Source: Conchocele bisecta
Lineage: Eukaryota > Mollusca > Bivalvia > Lucinida > Thyasiridae
DNA: 64,000 bases
NCBI GenBank assembly: GCA_029237695.1
Contig: CM055268.1
Span: forward strand, 53,033,131-53,097,130
Direction: 5' to 3'
Shown: positions 55,055 to 64,000 of the stretch, in pieces
How positions within the stretch are numbered: position 1 is the first letter of the stretch
How the letters are laid out: each line of letters begins with the position of its first letter
The notes under the pieces: model-generated
Databases searched by the model: none
Told to the model about the DNA's origin: nothing
What the model saw: the letters and a program-made list of their open reading frames with translations, nothing else
Program-made: the position numbers and the translations under genes

Positions 55055-56150
55055 TAGAAAAAGTCGATGGCGCGCCATCGCAATATACCCACTTTCCCCA
55101 AATGTTAAGTCCGAAAGGGGGAGGTAATCCATGATGGAGGGTCGGATAAAAAATCCGAATTCACTTTGCGCATCAGCACATCAAAACGAAGCTACGAACC
55201 AAATATCAGACGCGTAGGTATTAAGGTGAAAAAGTTTTTCGACCTACGAGGAAAAATAGTGAAATTCTAAGTCCGAAAGGGGGAGATAATCCATGATGGA
55301 AGGTCCGATCAAAAATCGGAATTCACTTTGCACATCATAACGAAGGTACATATCAAATATCAGAAATGTAGGTATTAAGGTGAGAAAGTTTTTCGACTTA
55401 CAATGAAAAATAGGGAAATTCTGAGTCCGAAAGGGGGAGATAATCCATGATGGAGGGTCGGATCAAAAATCCGAATTCACTTTGCGCATCTGCACATGAT
55501 AACGAAGCTACATACCAAATATCAGGCGCGTAGGTATGAAGGTGAAAAAGTTTTTCGAGTTACAAGGAAAAAATGGGAAATTGTGAGTCCGAAAGGGGGA
55601 GATAATCCATGATGGAGGGTCGGATCCAAATCCGAATTCACTTTGCGCATCTGCACATGATAACGAAGCTACATACCAAATATCAGGCGCGTAGGTATGA
55701 AGGTGAAAAAGTTTTTCGAGTTACGAGGAAAAAATGGGAAATTCTGAGTCCGAAAGGGGGTAGATAATCCATGATGGAGGGTCGGATCAAAAATCCAAAT
55801 TCACTTTGCGCATCTGCACATGATAACGAAGCTACATACCAAATATCAGGCGCGTACGTATGAAGGTGAAAAAGTTTTTCGAGTTACGAGGAAAAAATGG
55901 GAAATTCTGAGTCCGAAAGGGGGAGATAATCCATGATGGAGGGTCGGATCAAAAATCCAAATTCACTTTGCGCATCTGCACATGATAACGAAGCTACATA
56001 CCAAATATCAGGCGCGTAGGTATGAAGGTGAAAAAGTTTTTCGAGTTACAAGAAACGTGACGGACGTACGGACGGACGTACGGACGTACGGACGGACGGA
56101 CACCCGTGACGAAAACAATATACCCGTTTTTTTTTACAAAAAAAGTGGGT
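55055..56150. repeat. 160-bp tandem array (about six units)
   Basis: Units contain gagtccgaaagggggagata, atccatgatggagggtcgga, tcactttgcgcatctgcaca and gaaggtgaaaaagtttttcg; starts fall near 55108, 55269, 55423, 55587, 55747 and 55909. The array opens with a small hairpin (gatggcgcgccatc) and ends in a (gacggacgtac)n tail and aaaaaagtgggtata. Confidence 0.85.
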
Positions 56151-56154
56151 ATAA

Positions 56155-56218
56155 CAATTATTGACTAGTGAGCCATAGAATATAATCTGATATTCTATGG
56201 CTCACTAGTAAATAATTG
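56155..56218. repeat. Hairpin 'caattattgactagtgagcc', copy
   Basis: A near-perfect 64-bp hairpin, also at 14388-14450, 21662-21715 and 22054-22106. Confidence 0.82.
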
Positions 56219-56459
56219 TATATGTTCGGGCCAGTGAAAATTGCTTTCTGGCCCAGGCTCGAGGTCAAGGTGGCGGGACAAGGCGAGACATTTGATTCCG
56301 CGGAATTCTTGTTAATTTATTATTCCATGTTCTAAATAAAGCTGTAAGTCAACCCAGGATATATACTAATGAACTAATTATGACCTGAACTGTTTTTCAG
56401 CAGTGTTTCCTACCTTAATCAATTGTAGACATTGATCAGCTGCAGAGATGATTACAAAT

Positions 56460-56540
56460 GTACATGTACGAGGGGTAATCCATAATTACATAGACTTTTA
56501 TACCAAAAGTCTACGTAATTCTGGATCACCCCTCGTATAT
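56460..56540. repeat. Hairpin
   Basis: tacgaggggtaatccataat and its complement attctggatcacccctcgta enclose acatagacttttataccaaaagtctacg, itself a palindrome. Confidence 0.8.
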
Positions 56541-56754
56541 ACACATATAAATTTGCTTATGTTGCCTTCTTTTCTATTTTCAGTTACCACATAGAATAAC
56601 AGTAATCATTTATATTAATTACCATTTTGTATAAGAAAAAAACATGTTAAAACTAACATTTGTTAGTATTGCAAAAGTGTAATATAAGAGTAATATATCT
56701 GCATGAAACCACAGCCAGATCTGGAGTCACCTTAAGTTAACATGATTATCTGGG

Positions 56755-57555
56755 CATTTTTAGCCAGGTTTTTAAAAAAAAAATCCAGGCTATTGGATTG
56801 GCGAAAGCCGGGCGGGCGGGCGGCGGGCGGCGGGCGGCGGGCGGCGTCCACAATCAATGTTAAGTTTTCGTGTTTGAGTCCATTTCTTTGTTACTGTACC
56901 ACCTAGGACCACCAAACTTTCACAGCTTCATAATCAAGGGGTGCCCACCACATATCACTATCCAACATGTTACTTTTTTTTTAACTTGACCCATTTTTTC
57001 CGCGCAGTCGACTTAGCCATTTTCAATGTTAAGTTTTCGCGTTTACAATGTTAATTTTCGTGTTTAAGTCCATTTCTTTGGTACTGTACCACCTAGGACC
57101 ACCAAAATTTCACAGCTTCATAACCAAGGGGTGCCTACCACATACAACTATCCAACATGTGACCATTTTTTTCACCTTCACCTATTATTTCTACGTAATT
57201 GACTTAGCCATTTTTAACGTTAACTTTTTAACGTACGTCTGGTTAAAGTTTTTCGTTATACTATATCTCTGCAACTGCTTTGCCCATTACCTTAATACTT
57301 CACATGGGTGTTTATCATCATTGTCAGCGCGATATCGTCGGCATTTTGGCATACGTCCGTCCGTACGTCCGTGTGTCTGGTTAAAGTTTTTCCATCTACT
57401 ATATCTATTTTTTTAGTGTCCATGCCTCGCCCCAAGGCGCGACATGCAGGCCACGGCCATCTAGTCTACAAAAAGTGGGTATAATTATGTTATCCAAGTG
57501 TCTATATGCTTGAAAAAAACCTGGCCTTCGTGGCTTTGCCTCGTTTCTTGTTTGT
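56755..57555 (-). repeat. Composite dispersed repeat, reverse orientation, second copy
   Basis: Repeats the order of 53.76-54.60 kb: tagccaggtttttaaa, a (gggcggc)n tract, tgttaagttttcgtgttt twice, tatctctgcaactgctt, caaggcgcgacatgcagg and ggctttgcctcgtttcttg. It lacks the gagaca module. Confidence 0.75.
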
Positions 57556-57559
57556 CATT

Positions 57560-58330
57560 ACATAGTTGAATGGTATTGCGTCATCACAGTCAGCTATGTA
57601 GGTCAATAGAAGATGGCGGACGATATTGACAATGTGGAATACACACACGTACACTATATCTCATATTTTTAAAGACAATAAGATGTAAGTGAATGTAGTG
57701 TGTAATTTATTTGGAAATGTTTTTTGTTAGGCTAGTGTGTACCGATTTAATTATTAATGCACCGGTGAACAGGTTCCTAAGGCTAATGGTCTTTTTGAGA
57801 CAAGTAATATGAAAATAGGCTCGCCTATCAATGGGAAATGTAGATCAAATTGTAAGTTTAGCAAATAGGAAATTGTTTGCAAAAGATGCCACCACGAATA
57901 TGAATACCGGGTAGCGGCAATCCGGTAAAACACGGACATAGGAAATATACGGACATCCATTGTTGAAACGTGTTCCCTGCACATGTTGTGTCATTTTTGT
58001 CCAGCCCACTTGCGGAAAGCGAGACAGTGATCACAATGACATCCGGGTGTCCGTGCATTCGAAATATGCGTTAATGTTTTTAAATACCGGTACCTTATAT
58101 CTCTGCAGTCTAAAGTCACATTGACATGAAACTTTGTATGCGTATTAGTCATCATCCATATATTCATGCTGTATCCCACTCATGCAGCCCGTGTGCCCAA
58201 GGTCAAATGACTTAGAAATTTGCGTTAAAGTTTTTGTCCAAATTTTATCAACTCATCAACCGCTTCACCGATTTTGATAATATTTAGCCACAATGTGTGC
58301 CTAGGGATGGTGCTTTGTTTTGCATATGAC
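57560..58330. other. Unique sequence then a dispersed repeat fragment
   Basis: 57560-57990 shows nothing recognisable. 58000-58330 carries tgcggaaagcgagacagtga, tatctctgcagtc and atcatccatatattcatgc, a diverged member of the gagaca-type repeats. Confidence 0.5.
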
Positions 58331-58613
58331 CCATGTCCGACCGTTATTATTATTATCAAGGCTGCCAGCGATGGAGGGGATTAGCTTCGTTTAACGATGC
58401 CAGTTCTTGTTTTTCAATGTATCTGTTTTTCTATATATCTTACCCTGTGATCACCAGATGCGTTGGCGGGCTCGACATGGAGGCTGTGGACATCTGGTCA
58501 TTATTTGTGGTTCATTTAGCCGTGTTAAGGTCATTTCCCGCGAATGTGACACATTCGGCTATGAGGTAGGCCCATATTGATGACGTCATACACTTACTTT
58601 AGTGACGCTATGC

Positions 58614-59317
58614 ACAGGCAATCGGCATGTTGATAGGATAGTGTATTATACTTTTTTTAGACATGTAGAAAAGAAACAAATGCGGTCAGTCTATAGAGAA
58701 AGTATTATATAATCAAGGCTTGGAACTTGCGGAAATACAATCAGAAACTCTTACAACCTGGTATATTTGTGCGGATCATGTGACCAGTAAACGCAACATG
58801 TCGGCCATTTCTCTTCAGGCACGATGCTGATAAGAAAATAAATAAAGATAGCTCTTGTAGGTAGATTTTGATTGTATTTCTGCATTTGACATCGATAACT
58901 AGTATTACTTTGTGGAAAAATCTCGAGTATTCTTGAAATCCCGATCTGGTTTGTTCAGTTTAGTCTTGAGAATTTGAGTGACATCACGATACGAACTCGT
59001 GTCCGACCTAGCGTAGTCGGGTGACTTGTGTAACGTTTTCGGACCGGTACAGCTTCTACGTGTAAAATGCTGATTATGTGTCAATTTTATTAGGCGCAGG
59101 TGGGCATTAGCTCTTTGTAGGCACTAGGAATAATATGATTTTATGAGAAATTGAACATATACATGTATTACTTCTTGAAACTGATGATGGTGAAATTGAG
59201 GCACACCAAGTTCCAAAGCCTTGATTAAAACACTTCTCTATAGACTTACTGCATTTTATTTTTCTACATGTCTAAAAAGGTATAATACACTATCCTATCA
59301 ACATGCCGATCGCCTGT
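58614..59317. mobile_element. MULE-like TIR element with 10-bp duplication
   Basis: Ends ACAGGCAATCGGCATGTTGA and its complement extend about 120 bp (through gataggatagtgtattatac and ttctacatgtctaaa). The flanks read GACGCTATGC (58604-58613) and GACACTATGC (59318-59327), a 10-bp duplication with one change. Long inverted repeats with 9-11-bp duplications are typical of Mutator-like elements. No transposase is present. Confidence 0.8.
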
Positions 59318-59518
59318 GACACTATGCACACAACATCTTCTGAAAGACTAAAAGAAAATACTCTAACTAGGTTTACCGTTTGAATATGTATCATGAATTT
59401 TATTTCTGCCAGTAAAACTATTATTTCTGAGTCAATAACGCTATTCATTTACACAATCGGGAACAGAGATTTTACAAAAATATAAAATAATAACACTGTC
59501 CGTATTAAACCTATCACT

Positions 59519-60468
59519 ATGCTCCCCGAAAAATTATTTCGGGGGAGCATATAGTTACCGCTTTGTCCGGCTTCCGCCGTCCGAGTTTTACGTTAAAGTT
59601 TTTCAAATTTCTATATCTCTGTGACTGCTTGGGATATCAACTTGACACTTCATCTACACATTGATCATCATCCATATTTTCATTGTATGCCCTAGCCATG
59701 CTGCCCAGGAGCCCAAGGTCAAGGTCAAATGAACTTTTTGTTAATGTTAAAAGTTTTTCAAATTGCTATATCTCTGTGACTTTTCGGGATATCAACTTGA
59801 AACTTCATATACACATTGATCACCATCCATATGTTCATTGTATACCCATCCCTTGCTGCTCCGGAGCCCAAGGTCAAATGACTTTTAAACTTTTTGTTAA
59901 AGTTTTTCAAATTGCTACATGTCTGTGACCGCTTGCGATATCAACTTGAAACTTCATATATACACATTGATCAAGTTTTACGTTAAAGTTTTTCAAATTC
60001 CTATATTTCTGTGACTGCTTGGGATATCAACTTGAAACTGTAAATATACATTGATCACCATCGATATTTTCATTGTATACCCTACCCATGCTGCCCAGGA
60101 GGTCATGGTCAAATGACTTTTAAAGTTTTTGTTAAACTTTTACGTTAAACTTTTTCAATTGCTATATCTCTGTGACCGGTTGCGATATCAACTTGAAACT
60201 TCATATACACATTGATCAACATCCACATTTTCATTGTATACACTACTCATGCTGCCCAGGAGCCCAAGGTCAAGCTTACGTTAAAGTATTTCAAGTATCT
60301 CTGTGACCGTTTGCGATATCAACTTGAAACATCATATACACATTGATAACTATTTATTGTGATTAATAAGCATACTACACCAATACCCGGTCAAGGACTT
60401 TGAATTTCAATCCAGGCGTCATCGGGGAGCATTTGTCAGATTGACCGACCATCTAGTTTATTGATTGT
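59519..60468. repeat. 'GCTCCCCGAA' element with internal tandem units
   Basis: Begins tatgctccccgaaaaattat (a hairpin with cgggggagcata) and ends near tcggggagcat. Units of roughly 120-190 bp repeat tacgttaaagtttttcaa, ctatatctctgtgac and gatatcaacttgaaacttca. A (ccgtccg) patch follows the first hairpin. Confidence 0.78.
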
Positions 60469-60469
60469 C

Positions 60470-60913
60470 TTAAAAATACGGACACTCTTGTCCGTACTTT
60501 ACCATATCAAAATAGCTTTCTGCAAGTAACTTCTATGCGTACCTCAACCTAAATAGTTTCTAAACTATAAATGTGGCCTGTCGGTACACGAATGCCCCTG
60601 CTGACAGCCAAAGAAAATGAAGCACATGTAAAAACACAGAGTGCGATAGAAGCGTGGATTTTTCACAGTACGATAGCCGACCATCTGAGGAATGTGTTTG
60701 TGAAATATCAAACAATTGCATAAAAGGAAACAGATTTTATTATAACACCAGGGACTAAACTACCATGCCTCCAGGGGCCGAATATAGGCCCCTTCCCCAA
60801 ACCCCGGGGCCGTTTTTTTTCCCCCCAGTAAAATAAATTCCCAATCGGCAAAAACATCGGCAAAAAACCCCCCAAAAAACAGTGAAATCTTGAGTATTGG
60901 AGCGGGAAGATTG
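60470..60913. other. Spacer without supported genes
   Basis: A short GC-rich patch near 60765-60830 (ccaggggccgaatataggcc) may be a repeat fragment. Nothing else was seen. Confidence 0.4.
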
Positions 60914-61163
60914 TTAACCCTTAGACCGCTATCTTAATTTTTTTGTCGTCTGCTGTTCACTTTCTATTTTCCATTTTTATCATCAAAAACATGCTTTGAC
61001 AGCACTATAGAATAATTTACTACATGCTTTGACAGCTCTTCAGAATAATTTCCATTGGAAATGATTCTTAAGTGCTGTCAAACCATGTTTTTATTGAGAA
61101 ATAAGGCAAGATATAAAAGCAATAGCAGACGACAATTGTTGTGAGTAGCGGTCTAAGGGTTAA
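60914..61163. mobile_element. piggyBac-like TTAA MITE, copy 2
   Basis: TTAACCCTTAGACCGCTA and tagcggtctaagggTTAA are perfect inverted ends with TTAA at both sides. Inner blocks tttgtcgtctgctg and agcagacgacaattgt match copy 1 (13012-13204). A second internal inverted pair (acatgctttgacagc and gctgtcaaaccatgt) is present. Confidence 0.88.
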
Positions 61164-61169
61164 TTTATC

Positions 61170-61780
61170 ATAAAAATAGAGAGAAGTTAAACCCTGAGGG
61201 GGCCAATGAGCCAGGGAAAACAAAATAATACCACTACTAGCACAGCGGGCTATGGTAAGAATACAAAGGTGGTTGCAGCGTATTCACCTGTTCACCTTTA
61301 CAAATAATGCAATCTACAACCAATAAAGATTAGAACCACATTAAATAACAAATACAACAAAAGCCCCGCAAAACAGCTCCAACAAAGAATAATGTCGAGT
61401 GAGGCCCATTGGAGCAATGCATGTATGAAGCATCAAACTGATCTGTGTAAGGAAACAGACATTAAATGACATTTAGCCGTGCATTAAGGTTTCAAACGTG
61501 TTAAGTATGTGACATTGGTCCTGGTGATTAGTGATGGCTGGATGAACATGGATTTGTCACAGGATGATAGAGGACCATTAGAGCGTGTGTGAAATAAGAA
61601 GCAGATCCGCGCAAAGAAGCATAAATTATAAAACACTTACGCGACCGTTAAGGTTCAGAATGCACCAAGGCCCTAGAGATGAACGTGATATTGTGATATC
61701 GGAAAAGTTTAAAAGATACAGAGAAAAGCCATGTGATTCATCATGGGGCGATACAGTTACTACGAAAGTGTATCAGATAA
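61170..61780. other. Spacer without supported genes
   Basis: A 77-codon frame at 61585-61818 ends in the next repeat and has no recognisable motif. Confidence 0.4.
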
Positions 61781-61784
61781 TTTT

Positions 61785-63110
61785 TATGTCCCACCAAAAT
61801 AGTGGAGGGGGAATTTAGTGTTATACCCTTGTCCGTCCGTCTGTTACCAACCTTGTAACTTGTAAAACTGTCGAACCGTACTAGATATACATGCGACCCT
61901 CAAACTTGGTATGTAGCTCTCTTCTAATGAGTAGATGCACAAAGTTTATTTTGATTTTTTATTTGACCCCGTGTCATTGATTATCTTAATTTTGCCTTGT
62001 AACTTGTAAAATGTTTAAACCATAGTAGCTTCAAGCCTGAAACCTTCTATGTAGCTTCCTTCTAATGAGTTGATGCCAAAGTTTATTTCAATTTTTTATT
62101 CGACCCCTGGGTCATGGATATCTCCCGTTTTTCGACTTAGAATTTCCTAATTTTACTTTGTTCATTTGACACTGAGCCATGGATTATCTCGCCCTTTCCT
62201 AATTTTGCTTTGTTGATTTGACACTGAGCTATGAATTATCTCCCCCTTTTTTACTTAAATTTTGGCAATTTTGCCTTGTAACTCGTAAAACTTTTAAACC
62301 ATACCAGCTATAAACTTGGTTTGTAGTTTACTCATGATGAATAGATGCGCAAAGTGAATTTCGAATTTTGATTCGACCCCCGGTCATCTCCCCCTTTTCA
62401 ACTTAGAATATCCCAATTTTGCCTTGTAAGAAAGTAAAACTTTTTAGCAGTAATAGGTAGGGACTTGAAAGTTGATGTCTGCCTTCCGTATGGTGTGTAG
62501 ATGCGCAAAGTGAATTTTCACTTTGGATTTGACCCCCGGTCATGGCTTATCTTCCCCTTTTCGACTTCGAATTTCCCAATTTTGCCTTGTAAGAAAGTAA
62601 AACTTTTTAGCAGTAATAGGTAGGGACTTGAAAGTTGATGTCTGCCTTCCTTATGGTGTGTAGATGCGCAAAGTGAATTTTCATTTTTGATTTGACCCCC
62701 GGTCATGAATTATCTTCCCCTTTTCGACTTTGAATTTCCCAATTTTTCCTTGTAAGAAGTAAAACTTTTCAACCGTAATAGCTAGGGATTTGAAACTTGG
62801 TGTGTGCCTTCCTTATGGTGTATAGATGCGTAAAATGATTTTTGATTTTTGCTTTGACTCCCGGTCATGGATTAACTCCCCCTTTTCGACTTAGAATTTC
62901 CAAATTTTGCCTTGTAAGAAGTAAAACATTTTAACTGTAATCGTTAGTGACTTAAAACTTGGTGTGTGCCTTACTTATGGTGTGTAGATGCGTAAAGTGA
63001 ATTCGATTTTATATTCGGCCCCCGGTCATGAATTATCTCCCCCTTTTCGACTTAGCATTTTGGAAAAGTGGGTATATTGCGATGGCGAGCCATCGACTGT
63101 GCTCTAGTTT
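61785..63110. repeat. Tandem array with units of about 165-185 bp
   Basis: Opens tttatgtcccaccaaaatag. About seven units with ttttgccttgtaagaaagta, gtgtagatgcgcaaagtgaa, tgacccccggtcatg and ctcccccttttcgactta follow, and it closes with gatggcgagccatcgac, the same hairpin type that opens the 55-kb array. Confidence 0.82.
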
Positions 63111-63154
63111 TGACTAATTCAGATAATTACGTGATGTTGCGCATGTTTTACGTT

Positions 63155-63520
63155 TTTATGCCCCCCGCTACCGAAAGGCACGGGGGCATATAGTGTTACC
63201 AGCGTCCGTCCGTCTGTCCCGTCCGTCCGTCCGTCCGGGCACACATTAGGGTACTTATGTGGCTAGCCCCACAGGGTTATGGACTTAGTTATGGATAGGG
63301 TTTGTTACAATTAGCCACCTAAAAAATCGTTTTATGTGGCTGAAAATCGTTTTATGTGGCTAATATTTAACATGTGATAAGCCACATAAGTATAGTAATG
63401 TAAGAACGTCCGTCCGTCCGTCCGTCCGTCCGTCCGTCACACTTTTCGGTTAACCACTTTGTCACAGTTTCTCAAATATGCTGCAGGTGGCATCCGCGTT
63501 CGACAGACGCAGTTCTTGTT
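63155..63520. repeat. 'Gccaccgggtttcg'-type repeat, copy 2
   Basis: atgccccccgctaccgaaag pairs with cacgggggcat. A (ccgt)n tract follows, then attagccacc-type inverted blocks, a second (ccgt)n and the conserved right end ggtggcatccgcgttcgaca. Confidence 0.75.
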
Positions 63521-63812
63521 ATTGATTGTAGTTGTACAGATTTTCACTCACAGTCCATGATACTAATGTCCCCAACATGTTGCCTTGAAATATCATCCCA
63601 CAGTTACTGTATCTAGTTCTTGATTGTAGTTGTACAGATTTTCACTCACGGTCCATGGACCTAATTTCCCAAACATGTTGCCTTGAAATATCATCCCACA
63701 GTTACTGTATTTTGTTCTTGATTGTAGTTGTACAGATTTTCACTCACAGTCCATGATACTAATGTCCCCAACATGATGCCTTGAAATATCATCCCACAGT
63801 TACTGTATCTAG
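63520..63812. repeat. 102-bp tandem repeat, three units
   Basis: ttgattgtagttgtacagat, tttcactcacagtccatg, ccccaacatgttgccttg and aaatatcatcccacagttac, repeated with very few changes. Confidence 0.88.
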
Positions 63813-64000
63813 TTAGGTTTGAGGCGGCTTTCAGCTGCGCCGAAAACCTATTGTTTTCGTTGGTTTCTTTTTTTTTTTTTTCTTTTTTTTATTCAGCCGT
63901 TCAGTCTACAGCCCAAACCGCTGGTCGGATCGACTTCAAATTTTGCATGCCGATTCGGATCAAGTGTGAGTCGAGACTTAGAGATTTTCAGAAATCTCTT
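63813..64000. repeat. Left part of another dispersed element
   Basis: gaggcggctttcagctgcgc opens a hairpin-like end. A T-rich tract and ggtcggatcgacttcaaatt follow. The style matches other head-hairpin repeats in the window, but the rest lies beyond the edge. Confidence 0.45.

Noticed and set aside
63520..63812. CRISPR-like array
   Set aside because: Units are contiguous with no unique spacers. This and the other arrays in the window are ordinary tandem repeats in an animal genome.

Overview
The window is animal genomic DNA, most likely from a bivalve mollusc. It is AT-rich and intron-rich, with long gene-poor stretches and no operons or ribosome-binding sites. It holds many short elements of the kinds seen in clam and mussel genomes: 'GTTTAACG' SINE-like retroposons, 'cggccatcttggat' tandem units, cggacgga-tailed repeats and foldback MITEs. 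The bivalve assignment is inferred from these repeats; the animal assignment is firmer because it also rests on the genes. I saw no rRNA, CRISPR array, phage or bacterial gene.

Three host genes can be read. (1) A plus-strand four-exon gene (about 2799-9704) encodes a small secreted or GPI-anchored protein of about 213 residues with three EGF-like domains and a Ser/Thr/Pro stalk. All splice junctions are phase 1, and each junction completes an EGF cysteine pattern or reading frame. (2) A minus-strand four-exon gene (46661 down to 38768) encodes a complete 168-residue REX1-B-domain protein (REX1BD homologue). (3) Only 147 bp further on the same strand, an intronless 174-residue TSEN15 homologue (tRNA-splicing endonuclease subunit; 38620 down to 38096) begins. 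I see no canonical polyadenylation signal between the two. One further possible exon lies at 27736-27873 (minus).

The rest is mainly mobile DNA. Its centrepiece is a 6.05-kb DNA transposon (14625-20672) with terminal inverted repeats of about 690 bp and a 3-bp CGA target duplication. Its decayed protein of about 1,000 residues has an XPG/PIN-like nuclease region and a C-terminal eight-cysteine knuckle, which best fits the Academ superfamily. It sits inside another dispersed repeat whose empty site is still present elsewhere in the window. Other dated or nested insertions include an LTR-like element with unusual GTTAGA...TCTAAC ends (4880-6703), an inverted-satellite element with AACT duplications (10873-12169), a triple E-box palindrome array (12405-12952), TTAA-flanked piggyBac-like MITEs, a MULE-like element with 10-bp duplications (58614-59317), a LINE 3' fragment (36427-37455), a mariner transposase relic (3390-3982), a tRNA-derived SINE with a 12-bp duplication (9124-9321), and many near-perfect hairpins.

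Layout: 0-2.8 kb MITEs and unique DNA; 2.8-9.7 kb EGF gene with repeat-filled introns; 9.7-14.6 kb satellite and foldback arrays; 14.6-20.7 kb Academ-like transposon; 20.7-26 kb nested SINE-like and tandem repeats; 26-36 kb mostly unique DNA with SINE-like clusters; 36-37.6 kb LINE relic; 38-46.7 kb TSEN15 and REX1BD; 46.7-53 kb sparse DNA with hairpins and a TIR element carrying an RS-rich ORF; 53-64 kb composite dispersed and tandem repeats.
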